From Kovacikia minuta CCNUW1 (lineage in GTDB: Bacteria; Cyanobacteriota; Cyanobacteriia; Leptolyngbyales; Leptolyngbyaceae), in the NCBI RefSeq assembly GCF_020091585.1, contig NZ_CP083582.1, positions 2,418,001-2,482,000 of the forward strand: a stretch of 64,000 nucleotides of DNA. The letters run 5' to 3'. The notes under the pieces are model-generated. The model had not been told where the DNA came from, searched no databases, and saw only the letters and a program-made list of their open reading frames with translations. Shown here in pieces: positions 29,841-39,650 of this stretch (the first letter of the stretch is position 1; each line of letters begins with the position of its first letter). The position numbers and the translations under genes are program-made.

Positions 29841-30476
29841 ATGCCTTCTCTGCTCACTCCGTCTCAGGAACGAGTTTTTAACTGGATTGAGGACTACATT
29901 GCTCAATATGGTATTTCACCGACCTATCGGGAAATTCAAAAAGGGCTGGGGTATCGATCGCCTGCTCCCGTCCAGCAACATATCCACACATTAACCGAGA
30001 AAGGATTCGTTAGCCACGTTCCTGGTAAAGCCTGCTCGATTAGAATTCTTCGCCCCAGTGATGGGATTCCGCTGGTCGGGGCGATCGCGGCTCATAGTTT
30101 GGTGGAAACCTTTCCAGAGGCTGAAGTTCAACACCTTGAACTTTCTTGTTTACCCAAATTAGGGCGGTTGTCTAAACATGAACTGTCCCAGCACTTTGCC
30201 TTACGTGTGCGCGGTGACAGCATGACGGGGGCATTGATTGATCAGGATGATGTGGTGATCATGCGACGAGAGTCGAATCTGCGATCAATTCGCAATGGCA
30301 CGATTGTTTCTGCCCGCGTGAATGGCACAACGACCCTGAAGTATCTCTACCGCACGGGCAATCAAATTACGCTTCAGCCCGCCAATCCTAAGTACGAACC
30401 AACCGTAATTGACATCAGAGTCGAAGAATTGGATATCCAGGGAGTTTACGTAGGGCTACTCAGGAACTTAGCTTAG
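29841..30476 (+). CDS. lexA: LexA-family repressor with altered cleavage site
   Basis: 211 residues. The N-terminal winged helix-turn-helix is LexA-like ([35 protein letters not shown]). The C-terminal S24-type domain has catalytic Ser127 in [12 protein letters not shown] and Lys167 in TTTLKYLY. The self-cleavage Ala84-Gly85 bond of classical LexA is Ala84-His85 here (VGAIAAHS). The Ser-Lys dyad is retained, so whether it cleaves is uncertain. Some cyanobacterial LexA proteins act outside the SOS response. Its stop overlaps the convergent miaB stop. Confidence 0.92.
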   Translation: MPSLLTPSQERVFNWIEDYIAQYGISPTYREIQKGLGYRSPAPVQQHIHTLTEKGFVSHVPGKACSIRILRPSDGIPLVGAIAAHSLVETFPEAEVQHLELSCLPKLGRLSKHELSQHFALRVRGDSMTGALIDQDDVVIMRRESNLRSIRNGTIVSARVNGTTTLKYLYRTGNQITLQPANPKYEPTVIDIRVEELDIQGVYVGLLRNLA

Positions 30477-31812
30477 GACTTCTCCGGTTAAACTGAAGGG
30501 TCTAACTTCCGTAATTCTGACCGGAACGAGGTTGCCATTTAATTCATTGATATTTCCAGGAAAGAAGGTGAGGCGGTTGCTGCGGGTGCGGCCCATGACC
30601 TGGGTTGGGTCTTTGGGGTTCTGGTCTTCGACCAGAATTTCTTCGATTCGATCGCGGTAGCGCTGCGATCGTTCCATTGCTTTGGTGGCAACCAAATGGT
30701 TCAGGCGTTGCAGTCGATCGCTCTTTACCGTTTCGCTTAGTTGGTTTTGCCAGAGTGCTGCTGGAGTGCCGGGACGGGGAGAATAGGCGGCAGTATTTAA
30801 CTGGTCGAAGCCGATGTCTTCCACTAACTTAAGGGTGTTTTCAAACTGCGCTTCGGTTTCACCCGGAAACCCCACGATCGCATCGGCACTGATGGCAGCG
30901 TCCGGTGTATAACGCCGAATTGTGTCGATAATGCGGCGGTACTTCTCATGGGTGTACCCCCGTGCCATTGCTTTGAGAATTTCGTTATCGCCCGATTGAA
31001 ACGGAATATGAAAATGTTCACAGACCTTAGGTAATTCAGCACAGGCGCGAATCAGGCGTTCCGTAAAGTAACGCGGATGGCTGGTAGCAAAGCGAATTCG
31101 CTCAATTCCGGGAACATCATGCACGAAGTAGAGCAAGTCTGTCAGCGTATTCTGATGGCGACCTTCTGGTGTTATCCCTGGTAAATCCCGACCATAGGCA
31201 TCAATATTCTGCCCTAATAGGGTAACTTCCTTGTAGCCCTGGCTCCCCAGCTGCTCCATTTCTGCCCGAATTGCTTCTGGGGTTCGAGATTGCTCTACTC
31301 CGCGCACACCCGGAACCACGCAATAGGTACAGCGTTCATTGCAACCATAAATGACATTCACCCAGGCAGTCATGGTGCTGTCCCGTCGGGGCTTGGTAAT
31401 ATCCTCCATGATGTGAACGGGTTCGGTAGCAACCACCTGGTTGCCACTAAACACCTCTTCCAGCAAATCTTCCAACCGATTGGCATGCTGGGGACCCATA
31501 ACCAGATCTAACTCTGGTACGCGGCGGAGCAGTTGGGCACCTTCCTGCTGTGCCACGCAACCTGCCACAATCAACGTCAGATCGGGCTGCTCCTGCCTTC
31601 CGCTTTGCCTGTCTACCCAGGTAGGAGTACACTTTTTGCTCGGCATTGTCCCGAATGGTGCAGGTATTGTAGAGGATCAGATCTGCCTCGTCGGGTTGTT
31701 CTGCCCACTCAAAGCCCATTTTTTCTAAAATGCCAGCCATGCGTTCGGAGTCAGCTTTGTTCATCTGACAGCCAAAGGTGGTGATGTGATAGCGACGAGA
31801 GGTTGCGGTCAT
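30468..31812 (-). pseudogene. miaB: tRNA-i6A37 methylthiotransferase MiaB, frameshifted (+1)
   Basis: A radical-SAM enzyme that 2-methylthiolates i6A37 of tRNAs. The N-terminal frame has the first cluster cysteines in [17 protein letters not shown] and [20 protein letters not shown]. It goes out of frame at about 31595-31598, where AAG-G-CAGGAG has one extra G. The next frame gives [19 protein letters not shown] (third Cys), [18 protein letters not shown] (SAM-cluster CxxxCxxC) and a C-terminal TRAM-like region. The corrected length is 447 residues, typical of MiaB. The stop overlaps that of lexA by 9 nt, tail to tail. Confidence 0.93.
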
Positions 31813-32044
31813 GGAATGGGGAATAAGGGGTATGAAGGCTGGGGGGTGGGAGGTGAAAGCAGAGAATAAGGATCAGTCTCCTATTTTAGGGGGATTTTGG
31901 GTTCGATGTGGACTGGGACGACCGACACCGGGTAGCTGATACCGCAATGAGTCCTCCGTTCTACACACTGCTTACCAAATTTGTATTCCTGGATAAAGTC
32001 AAATCTTGGGAATGGTGCTAATTTGAGGTAAAGAATTGTTAAGG

Positions 32045-32785
32045 ATGATCCCCGTGCAAACGACCCTTACCCTCCCGGAACTTGCTCCTGAAACAATGAC
32101 TGCCATTCGTCTCGCTGCACTTCTCTTTGACCTGGATGGCACAATGGCGAATACGGACCCGGTGCATTACCTCGCCTGGGCTGAATCTCTGCGGGAGTTT
32201 GGTCTGGAAATTGACGATGCATTCTACAAAAATCGGGTTAGTGGGCGATTGAATCCGGCGATCGTGCGGGATTTATTGCCCCAGCTTTCCCCTGAGGCCA
32301 GCCAGCGCTTCATCGCCAGGAAGGAAGCCCGCTTTCGCCAACTGGCTCCCCAACTGGCTCCCTTGCCAGGGTTGTCTAAGTTAATCAACTGGGGAGAGAT
32401 TCGGGGGTTGAGGCAGGCTGTTGTCACCAATGCCCCCACTGAAAACGTCCACCACACCCTGAGGGCTTTACACCTGGAAACTCATTTCGACCAGGTTGTG
32501 ATTGCTGAAAGCTTAGGGGTTGGCAAGCCCGACCCAGCGCCCTACCGCCATGCCCTGAAGCGATTTGGGCTGGTGCCCGCCCAGGCTGTTGCCTTTGAGG
32601 ATTCGCCATCCGGTGTGCGATCGGCAGTGGGAGCGGGGATACCCACCGTCGGAATTGCTTCGACCCAAGACCCACAAGTCCTTTATGCCGTCGGAGCCAT
32701 GCTGGTAGTCCCAGATTTTGCCGCGCCTGAGTTGTGGACCTGGTTGGGGAAAAGAGTCAGTGATCGGGATCATGGAAATTCTTGA
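32045..32785 (+). CDS. HAD-superfamily phosphatase, beta-phosphoglucomutase-like
   Basis: About 246 residues. ATG 32045 is preferred over TTG 32036; a further ATG at 32096 also precedes the domain. Motif I AALLFDLDGTMANTDPVHYL has the nucleophile Asp. The cap region starts RVSGRLNPAIVRDLLPQL, motif II is VVTNAPTENV, the motif III Lys is in LGVGKPDPAPYRHAL, and motif IV is FEDSPSGVRSA. Family members dephosphorylate sugar phosphates or interconvert glucose-1-P and glucose-6-P anomers; the substrate is not evident. Confidence 0.9.
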   Translation: MIPVQTTLTLPELAPETMTAIRLAALLFDLDGTMANTDPVHYLAWAESLREFGLEIDDAFYKNRVSGRLNPAIVRDLLPQLSPEASQRFIARKEARFRQLAPQLAPLPGLSKLINWGEIRGLRQAVVTNAPTENVHHTLRALHLETHFDQVVIAESLGVGKPDPAPYRHALKRFGLVPAQAVAFEDSPSGVRSAVGAGIPTVGIASTQDPQVLYAVGAMLVVPDFAAPELWTWLGKRVSDRDHGNS

Positions 32786-33045
32786 TGGGATGCACCGTAA
32801 TTGACTCCGTAGAATCACGGCTAGGTGATATCGCGGTCACGCGATCGCAAAGGAAAAATCACTGTTTTGCAAAGGTTTGAATCACCTGCTAACCTTCCTG
32901 ATTGCCGCAGGATATAAGACAAGCAAGCCCCCCGGATCAGGTTCTCCTAACGAGGAAAGTCCCCCAATCAACGGGCACTGTCTTGAACTCACGCTTCCTT
33001 GCGGTCGCTTTTAGTTTTACAGTGCCCTTCGATTGTCCATCTCCC

Positions 33046-33843
33046 CTATTCACTGTAGGAAAAGACCTCTTGTTCTGCCTCAAAAATATAATCATAGTCA
33101 AATGCCAGGGAGTTGGGGTGGCGAATAATTGAAAATCCAAAATTGGTTGTAATTTCAGTCGGAAAAGTCACCATTGCCAACTCAATTAGTTTCTTCTTAC
33201 TAATCACGGGTTTTTGCACATAGTAATCCCGCCGTGCGAAAAACAAATGGGCATCTTTAGGAACAATTATTTTGTTGATTCTATGGGTGTATTGAATGGG
33301 TTTGATATACGTTTGAATAAACTCTTCTTGGTTTCGCTGTAACCGATAGAGTTTTTCATGTTGATGCCAACTCATGCTAAACATCATCTTAATTAGCTCA
33401 AATCCCAGAATGTAGTTGAACACATTATTGCGTTCCTTTGTATTCGTTACCAGCTTCAAAGCTGATTCCAGGTAAAGGTCGGGTTGGCGACGCACATCCT
33501 GAGCCGAATGAATATAAAACTGCCTGATATAACTTCTTAATAGGGTGGTATCTAATTCTGTTTCAATACGGAACTCTTGCAAATACTGCGTAACTTTCTG
33601 TTTGGTATCCCGATCTTCCAACACTTTTGAAATTAAGCCATCAGCGGTATAGTCATCCAAAAATTCCGCCCGCATTTCAGGCGTTGCAGCACACATTAGA
33701 TGACACAGCGATAGTACGTAACGTCGCTGAAGCCAGGGTAAACTTTCAGCCCATTTTTTCGCTTCTGGTGGAAGTCTGGAGAGAATACTTTCAGAACTGA
33801 TCGGTTCAGATAGTTCTGAAATATTATGGATTTGCCTATCCAT
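33046..33843 (-). CDS. Helical protein of unknown function next to an EAL gene
   Basis: 265 residues from ATG 33843 (MDRQIHNISEL); the frame remains open further upstream into the EAL gene but without family-like sequence. It is mostly helical with LPPEAKKWAESLPWLQRRYV and MRAEFLDDYTADGLISKVLE. The C-terminal part has strands such as NKIIVPKDAHLFFARRDYYV and TNFGFSIIRH. No known motif or signal peptide. It begins 44 nt after the EAL-domain stop, so the two are likely co-transcribed, suggesting a role linked to c-di-GMP. That is inference. Confidence 0.7.
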   Translation of the reverse strand: MDRQIHNISELSEPISSESILSRLPPEAKKWAESLPWLQRRYVLSLCHLMCAATPEMRAEFLDDYTADGLISKVLEDRDTKQKVTQYLQEFRIETELDTTLLRSYIRQFYIHSAQDVRRQPDLYLESALKLVTNTKERNNVFNYILGFELIKMMFSMSWHQHEKLYRLQRNQEEFIQTYIKPIQYTHRINKIIVPKDAHLFFARRDYYVQKPVISKKKLIELAMVTFPTEITTNFGFSIIRHPNSLAFDYDYIFEAEQEVFSYSE

Positions 33844-33887
33844 AGGGTGGGATTGCTTACCAGTAAACAATCCTATAGTTCCCTTAA

Positions 33888-34967
33888 CTAACAAACATTC
33901 GACAGCTTCAGTAAATTCAGGGATTTCGACTGGAGGGTGCGTTCTGGTAAGGCGAGTCCAAAGCCCTGCCCGTAGTCCACCCCCAATTCCCGACAAAATT
34001 CAATATCTTCCGGCTCTTCCAATCCTTCAGCCAGCACGAGAATCCCAAGTTCGTGGGCGGAATGGAGCAGGCTTTTGAGCAGGATTTGCTTGAGTTGATA
34101 GCGGCTGCATCCTGACACTAGGCGGCGATCGATCTTAATAAAATCGGGACGGAATTCCATAAAGTAGTGATCGGTGGAAACATTCCCACATAGATCATCG
34201 ATCGCAAATCTAAAGCCCCAATTGCGAAAGCGGTGAATTGTTTTGGACAACTCCGGACAATGAACCAGGGCTTCTAATTCCGTTAACTCAAACACAATCT
34301 GCTCAGGATGAAGTCCCAGATCCAGAACTTGCCGAAAGTTTTGCTCGAAAGAATAGGGATTTTGGATGATGGCGTTGGGTAGGATGTTGATGAAGAAGAT
34401 CTGTGGATTTTGACTGCCAGGGTTGGTTGCAGATTGGGCGATCGCCTGCAAACATACTGAGCGTGCCAGGTCATCAAACTCATGCATCAGATTCATAGAC
34501 AGGGCTGCCTCAATCAGCTGCTGACCTGTGAAGTAATGCCCTGCATCGTTGCGAGCGCGGGCGAGGCATTCATAGGCGGCAATGTGTCCCTGTCTCAGGT
34601 CAAAGATGGGCTGATACTTAAAGAAAAGTTGTTGTTTTGCCAATACTTGCAGAAACCAGGCATATCTGGCAGAGTCGGTAATGGTGTTGAGGGGTTGGGC
34701 GTCAAGAAATTCCACCAGCAGTGTTTTAGAGTCCAGCGGCGATCGGGTGATGCAGTAGCGAGAACCCGCCTGGCTGAACTGCGAAAGTAACTGGCTCATC
34801 TGCAAAAACACTTCTGAAAGCTGGGGATTGGTAACCGGTCGATATAAAAGCTGAGGAACAACGGGAATGGGGACAAATCCAATTTCACACAGACATCGAC
34901 CTGTTTCCAGGTCATAGGGTTGGATGATGAGCTTGAGTGGATCTGTTAACGGAGTTACAGGACGCAC
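33888..34967 (-). CDS. EAL-domain cyclic-di-GMP phosphodiesterase
   Basis: 359 residues starting with GTG 34967, supported by AAGGA about 10 nt upstream. The EAL domain covers about 110-350. Residues for metal and substrate binding are all visible: Glu in YECLAR, Asn in FINILPN, Glu in FELTE, AspAsp in FAIDDL, Lys in FIKIDRRL, Glu in LAEGLEE and Gln in DYGQGFGLALP. Loop 6 (DDLCGN instead of DDFG(T/A)G) is modified, which may alter dimer-controlled activity. The N-terminal 110 residues are not recognised. Likely a cytosolic regulator of motility or biofilm switching. Confidence 0.9.
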   Translation of the reverse strand: MRPVTPLTDPLKLIIQPYDLETGRCLCEIGFVPIPVVPQLLYRPVTNPQLSEVFLQMSQLLSQFSQAGSRYCITRSPLDSKTLLVEFLDAQPLNTITDSARYAWFLQVLAKQQLFFKYQPIFDLRQGHIAAYECLARARNDAGHYFTGQQLIEAALSMNLMHEFDDLARSVCLQAIAQSATNPGSQNPQIFFINILPNAIIQNPYSFEQNFRQVLDLGLHPEQIVFELTELEALVHCPELSKTIHRFRNWGFRFAIDDLCGNVSTDHYFMEFRPDFIKIDRRLVSGCSRYQLKQILLKSLLHSAHELGILVLAEGLEEPEDIEFCRELGVDYGQGFGLALPERTLQSKSLNLLKLSNVC

Positions 34968-35274
34968 CAGAAGAAAGTTCCTTGATTTACAAAGAATTGG
35001 GTCTGTGGGTGGGAGTTGCAGCAGTCAATCCTGCGAAAACAGACTCAAACAACAACCTGAGAGCAACCCTGAACTTTAAGATTTGTAATAAGTGATTGCC
35101 CATCCAGCCTACTACAGTTGAAAAAAATCTTAAAGCTTTAAAGTTCTTCAACCTCGTGTAAATTAGCCCGCTGTCTTTCGTAAGTCAAGGTTGCTTGAGC
35201 AGGTTTCTAATCTGTCCATTGCTTAGATTTCAAAAACTGGTGGGAATGATAGAGGGGTCGATCGGGGACAACTC
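34968..35274. other. Divergent intergenic region
   Basis: About 300 nt between divergent genes (EAL on -, fusion protein on +). It is AT-rich around 35060-35180, as expected for two promoters; no specific operator recognised. Confidence 0.4.
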
Positions 35275-38200
35275 ATGGACTATAGAAGATTTATCGCAGA
35301 ACTTCCTAGCTTTTACAATCATTGGGGGCAGGAATCGGTTGTTCCTAAGTCAGAGTTGTTTCAGGCAACACTGCAACGGTTGACAGGGATGACAACCGCG
35401 AACGTGACCCAACTCCTCAACTTTGCTGTTGAGTGTATGGAACCGGGAGAGGTGTATTGTGAAGTGGGGTGCTTCCAGGGATCAACGCTGGTGGGGGCAT
35501 TGCTCAACCATCCTGATCGCGCTGCCTATGCCGTAGACAATTTCTCTGAGTTTGACCCAGAAGGCGAAAATCTGTCGCAGTTATTGCAGAATCTGGCGGC
35601 TTTTGGGATGGAAGACCAGGTTCTTTTTTGCAATCAGGATTTTGAAGAATTTTTTGCTGACCTAAGGGAACTGCGATCCGAGGATCGCATTGGGGTTTAC
35701 CTCTACGATGGTGCCCATGATTATCGTTCTCAATTAATGGGGTTGTTGCTGGCGAAACCCTTCCTTGCCGATCGCGCGTTGATTGTTGTGGATGACAGCA
35801 ATTGGGAGGGGGTACAACAGGCAAACTGGGACTTTATTGCTGCCCATCCCCAATGTGATTTGCTGCTAGATTTGCCAACCCCAGGAAATGGGCATCCCAC
35901 TTTTTGGAACGGGGTACAGGTATTGTCTTGGGATGCAACAGCGAGCCACAATCATGATTGGTCTAGTCTCAAGCAACAGCGAAAGATCAGGCTGATTCAG
36001 GCAATCTACGATATTCCTGCCTCAGTTTCGGTGCTACCAGGAGATCTGGAAACCCTTCAGCAAGAAGCACAACGACTCCAGGTCACAGGACAGCTTGAGG
36101 CAGCGGAGCATCTCTACCTGGTAGCGTTGCAGCAGGATGCCAATCGGGCTGATTCCTGGCATGGATTAGGCATTGTTTATTACTTACTGAATCAGTCTGA
36201 GAAAGCTTTTAGGGCGCTCTCTAATGCCCTCAAGATTGATTCTGCAAAAGCTTCCTATCACTATAGTGCAGGGCTTTTGTTGGAAAAAATGGGTAAACCA
36301 GTTGCCGCAGCGGAGGCTTACCAGCAAACGATCGCCCTCGATCCCGCATTTCTGGATGCGTACACGAATTTAGGGAATCTGGTTGCAGAACAGGGCGATC
36401 CCCATCAGGCAGAACTGATTTATCAGACTGCGATCGCCCAAGATCCGCGCCATGTTGGCAGTTATCTGAACCGGGGCAATCTCTTTCTTGTCCAGGGGAA
36501 GGTTGAGCAGGCGATCGCGGATTATCAGACTGCCTTAGAAATCGATCCTGACCATGCGGATCTCCGCAACAACCTGATTGTTGCTCAGGAACTGGCGCAG
36601 AATGCGGTGAAGAAACATCAATTTGCGGGCGACAATCTCCATGCCCGTAGGCGCTATCAGGAGGCAGCCAGCCACTATCAAGCGTTGCTGGAGCAACAGC
36701 AGTTAACGGCTGAGGGCCATCTGGCTCTGGCAGATTGTTACGAGAAATTAAAACAGTACGATGCGGCGCTTCAGATCTGTCAGCAGGGCATCGATCGCCA
36801 ACCCTCAGTCGTTCTCTATACCCAGTTGATTCGAGTGTTGCAGGAAACCGGGCAAACGGAAACTGCAATTGCGATCGCCACTAGAGCAGCCAGGGAATTT
36901 CCGGATGAACAGCTATTCCGGTTCCAGCAACACCTGTTACTACCTGTGTTGTATCCAGATTTCCAAACCATTTTGAGGTATCAAGACCACTACACCCGTG
37001 GGCTAAACGCGTTATTGAGTGGCAGGTTTCTTGCAACAGAATCCGCAAAAAAAAAGGCGTTAACGGCGATCGAACAATTCAATAACTTTTTCCTGATCTG
37101 CCAGAATGCAAACCATCGAGATTCGCAACAAGCCTTTGGGCAGTTGGTTCACCAGATTATGGCTGCCAATTATCCCGAATGGACGCAACCCCTGCCCATG
37201 CCACCGGTGGAGGACAAGATTCGGATTGGTTACGTATCTGGATGCCTCTGGCAACATACAGTTGGCAAACTAATGGTGGGCTGGTTCCGCCACCACGATC
37301 GCGATCGGTTCCAGATTCATACGTACCACATTTCTGAAAACGAGGATGATCTGACCCAGGAGATTCAGCAGCACAGCCATGTCTTTTATGCAATCCCAGA
37401 TGATTTGGAAGGGGTGAGTCGGCAAATTCGAGCCGATCAACTTCACATTCTGGTTTTCCTGGATCTGGGGATGCAGACGCTGATGTCTCGCTTAGCAGCA
37501 TTACGGTTGGCACCGGTGCAATGTACAACCTGGGCGCATCCGATTACATCCGGTTTGTCAACAGTGGATTATTTCCTATCCAGCGATTTGATGGAGCCGG
37601 AAAACGCCCAGGATCATTATTCCGAAGAGTTGATCCGGTTACCCAATCTGGCCATTGCTTTTGCTGAACCTCAGATTCCCCCACCGACAAAACCCCGATC
37701 GGCGTTTCAACTGCGGGAGGATGCGATCGTCTATCTTGCCTGCCAAACCCTGATTAAGTATTTACCGGAGCAGGATGCCGTATTTGCAGCGATCGCCCAA
37801 CAGGTTCCCCATGCCCAGTTTGTTTTTGTTGCGCGCCCCAACGCTCCCATTGCCAAACAGTTTCGGCAACGATTGAACCATGCCTTTGCCCAGGTTGGTT
37901 TAGACAGCGCTGCCTACTGCGTTATGCTGCCACCCCTGAATCAGGCAGACTACTGGAACCTGAATCAGGTATCGGATGTGTTTCTGGATAGTTTTGGCTG
38001 GTCAGGGGGACACACAACCCTGGAAGCGATCGCCTGTCATCTTCCAGTGGTCACCCTCCCCGGTGAACTAATGCGTGGACGCCACTCCTACGCCATCCTT
38101 AAAATGTTAGGCGTCACAGATACCATTGCCCAGACCAGGACAGATTACATTGAAATCGCCGTTCGGTTGGGATGCGATCGCCCCTGGAGCCAGAACCTGA

Positions 38201-38295
38201 TCCAGCGCATGATCGACCAATCCTTCCGCCTGTATGACGACAAAACTTGCATGGCAGCCCTGGAGGCGTTTTATCAACGGATTGTAAGAAGGTGA
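35275..38295 (+). CDS. Methyltransferase-TPR-OGT (SPINDLY-like) fusion protein
   Basis: 1006 residues in three parts. Residues 1-240 are a class I methyltransferase of the macrocin O-methyltransferase type: VYCEVGCFQGSTLVGAL (SAM loop, 60-76), AYAVDNFSEFDP, YLYDGAHDYRSQLMGL, RALIVVDDSNW. Residues about 250-560 are TPR units (ADSWHGLGIVYYLLNQSEKA; DAYTNLGNLVAEQGDPHQAE; GSYLNRGNLFLVQGKVEQAI). The C-terminal 370 residues match O-GlcNAc transferase/SPINDLY: RIGYVSGCLWQHTVGK, TTWAHPITSG, DVFLDSFGWSGGHTTLEAIA and LPVVTLPGELMRGRHSY. It should glycosylate proteins or sugars. It is the first + gene of the glycan region. Confidence 0.9.
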   Translation: MDYRRFIAELPSFYNHWGQESVVPKSELFQATLQRLTGMTTANVTQLLNFAVECMEPGEVYCEVGCFQGSTLVGALLNHPDRAAYAVDNFSEFDPEGENLSQLLQNLAAFGMEDQVLFCNQDFEEFFADLRELRSEDRIGVYLYDGAHDYRSQLMGLLLAKPFLADRALIVVDDSNWEGVQQANWDFIAAHPQCDLLLDLPTPGNGHPTFWNGVQVLSWDATASHNHDWSSLKQQRKIRLIQAIYDIPASVSVLPGDLETLQQEAQRLQVTGQLEAAEHLYLVALQQDANRADSWHGLGIVYYLLNQSEKAFRALSNALKIDSAKASYHYSAGLLLEKMGKPVAAAEAYQQTIALDPAFLDAYTNLGNLVAEQGDPHQAELIYQTAIAQDPRHVGSYLNRGNLFLVQGKVEQAIADYQTALEIDPDHADLRNNLIVAQELAQNAVKKHQFAGDNLHARRRYQEAASHYQALLEQQQLTAEGHLALADCYEKLKQYDAALQICQQGIDRQPSVVLYTQLIRVLQETGQTETAIAIATRAAREFPDEQLFRFQQHLLLPVLYPDFQTILRYQDHYTRGLNALLSGRFLATESAKKKALTAIEQFNNFFLICQNANHRDSQQAFGQLVHQIMAANYPEWTQPLPMPPVEDKIRIGYVSGCLWQHTVGKLMVGWFRHHDRDRFQIHTYHISENEDDLTQEIQQHSHVFYAIPDDLEGVSRQIRADQLHILVFLDLGMQTLMSRLAALRLAPVQCTTWAHPITSGLSTVDYFLSSDLMEPENAQDHYSEELIRLPNLAIAFAEPQIPPPTKPRSAFQLREDAIVYLACQTLIKYLPEQDAVFAAIAQQVPHAQFVFVARPNAPIAKQFRQRLNHAFAQVGLDSAAYCVMLPPLNQADYWNLNQVSDVFLDSFGWSGGHTTLEAIACHLPVVTLPGELMRGRHSYAILKMLGVTDTIAQTRTDYIEIAVRLGCDRPWSQNLIQRMIDQSFRLYDDKTCMAALEAFYQRIVRR

Positions 38296-38479
38296 GGGGA
38301 AGGGGAGGGGGAAAGGGGAAAGGGGAAGGGGGAAGGGGAAGGGGGAAGGGGCGGTTGTTGGTTGTTGGTTAGCAAATGCCCCTGCCCAATCCCCAGTGCC
38401 CAATGCCCCATCTCTAATGTCCCAACTTAAAACTTAAAACTCAAAACTTAAAACTTAAAACTCAAAACTCAAAACTCCC
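38296..38479. repeat. Heptamer arrays (GGGGAAR)n and (AACTTAA)n
   Basis: G-rich units at 38296-38352 begin at the fusion gene's stop codon. Eight exactly phased units AACTTAA/AACTCAA/AACTCCC lie at 38424-38479, just before the next gene's ATG at 38501. Confidence 0.85.
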
Positions 38480-38500
38480 TAACCCTTACCCCTTTCCCCC

Positions 38501-39601
38501 ATGCCCCAACCGATTCTCTACATCGCCATCACAAACCACGGTTTTGGGCATGCTGCTCGATCGGCAACCCTGGCGGCTGAAATTAAGCGCAGGTGTCCCG
38601 ATATTCTGATTATTTTGGTGACCACTGCCCCTCGTTGGCTGCTGGAGTCCTACATGGACTACGATTTTATTCACCGTCCGCGAGCTTTTGATGTGGGGGT
38701 TTTGCAGAGCGATAGCGTGACGATGGATAAACCAGGTACGCTGGAAAAGTTAAAGCAGATCCGGGCACAACAAGAGCGGATCATCGCTTCTGAGGTCGAA
38801 TTCATTAACCAAAATCGGGTGGGGTTGCTGCTGGCAGATATTCCACCGATCGCCCCACTGATTGCCAGAGCAGCTGGAATTCCCTGCTGGATGGCAAGCA
38901 ACTTTGGTTGGGATCTGATCTATCGTCCCTGGGGTGGAGAATTTATCGAAATTTCTGATTGGATTGTGGACTGTTTTAGCCAGTGCGACCAACTGTTTCG
39001 CCTACCCCTGCACGAGCCGATGAGTGCTTTCCCCGTCGTGACCGACGTGGGCTTTACAGGTGGCACTCCTCGCTACAGCGTTGAAGAACTCCAACAAATC
39101 TTTGGTCTGCAAGTTCCGCCGCAACGAACGGTATTAATGACCTTTGGCGGATTAGGGTTAAATCAGATTCCCTATCACAACCTGCAACACTTTCCCGATT
39201 GGCAGTTCATCTCCTTTGATGATCATGCGCCTGACCTGCCCAACCTGATTAAAATTCCCAATTCGTTCAAAATTGGAGTGCATCGCTGTCGCCCGGTCGA
39301 TTTAATGCCGGTTTGTGGCAGGATGCTATGTAAACCGGGCTATGGTACCTTTGCCGAAGCTTGTCGGACGGGCACACCCATTGTTTCGATTACCCGCGAT
39401 GATTTTGGTGAGGCTCCAGTTTTGCTGGAAAGCGTTCAGCAGTATATTCCTTACCAGATTCTCTCACCCGCTGATTTCTTTGAAAGTGAATGGGAATTTC
39501 TGCATCAGCCATTGCACCCACCGCGTCAGGCTCGCCCTGACATTCAAGATGGCAACAAAGCGATCGCCGAAGCAGTGATCAATTTCTTCCAAACCGCGTA
39601 A
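38501..39601 (+). CDS. Glycosyltransferase, GT-B (GT1/GT28-like)
   Basis: 366 residues. The N-terminus ILYIAITNHGFGHAARSATL, with a Gly-rich GHAAR loop, is typical of GT-B sugar transferases such as MurG and MJ1255-like enzymes. LLLADIPPIAPLIARAAGIP and WMASNFGWDLIY follow. The C-terminal donor domain has VLMTFGGLGLNQIP and the nucleotide-binding stretch MLCKPGYGTFAEACRTGTPI. Donor and acceptor unknown. It follows the OGT fusion on the same strand, with about 200 nt of repeats between. Confidence 0.85.
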   Translation: MPQPILYIAITNHGFGHAARSATLAAEIKRRCPDILIILVTTAPRWLLESYMDYDFIHRPRAFDVGVLQSDSVTMDKPGTLEKLKQIRAQQERIIASEVEFINQNRVGLLLADIPPIAPLIARAAGIPCWMASNFGWDLIYRPWGGEFIEISDWIVDCFSQCDQLFRLPLHEPMSAFPVVTDVGFTGGTPRYSVEELQQIFGLQVPPQRTVLMTFGGLGLNQIPYHNLQHFPDWQFISFDDHAPDLPNLIKIPNSFKIGVHRCRPVDLMPVCGRMLCKPGYGTFAEACRTGTPIVSITRDDFGEAPVLLESVQQYIPYQILSPADFFESEWEFLHQPLHPPRQARPDIQDGNKAIAEAVINFFQTA

Positions 39602-39650
39602 CATACTTTCAAGGCAAGCCTATAAGTTTATGAGTAAATGGTAAGCAGCC

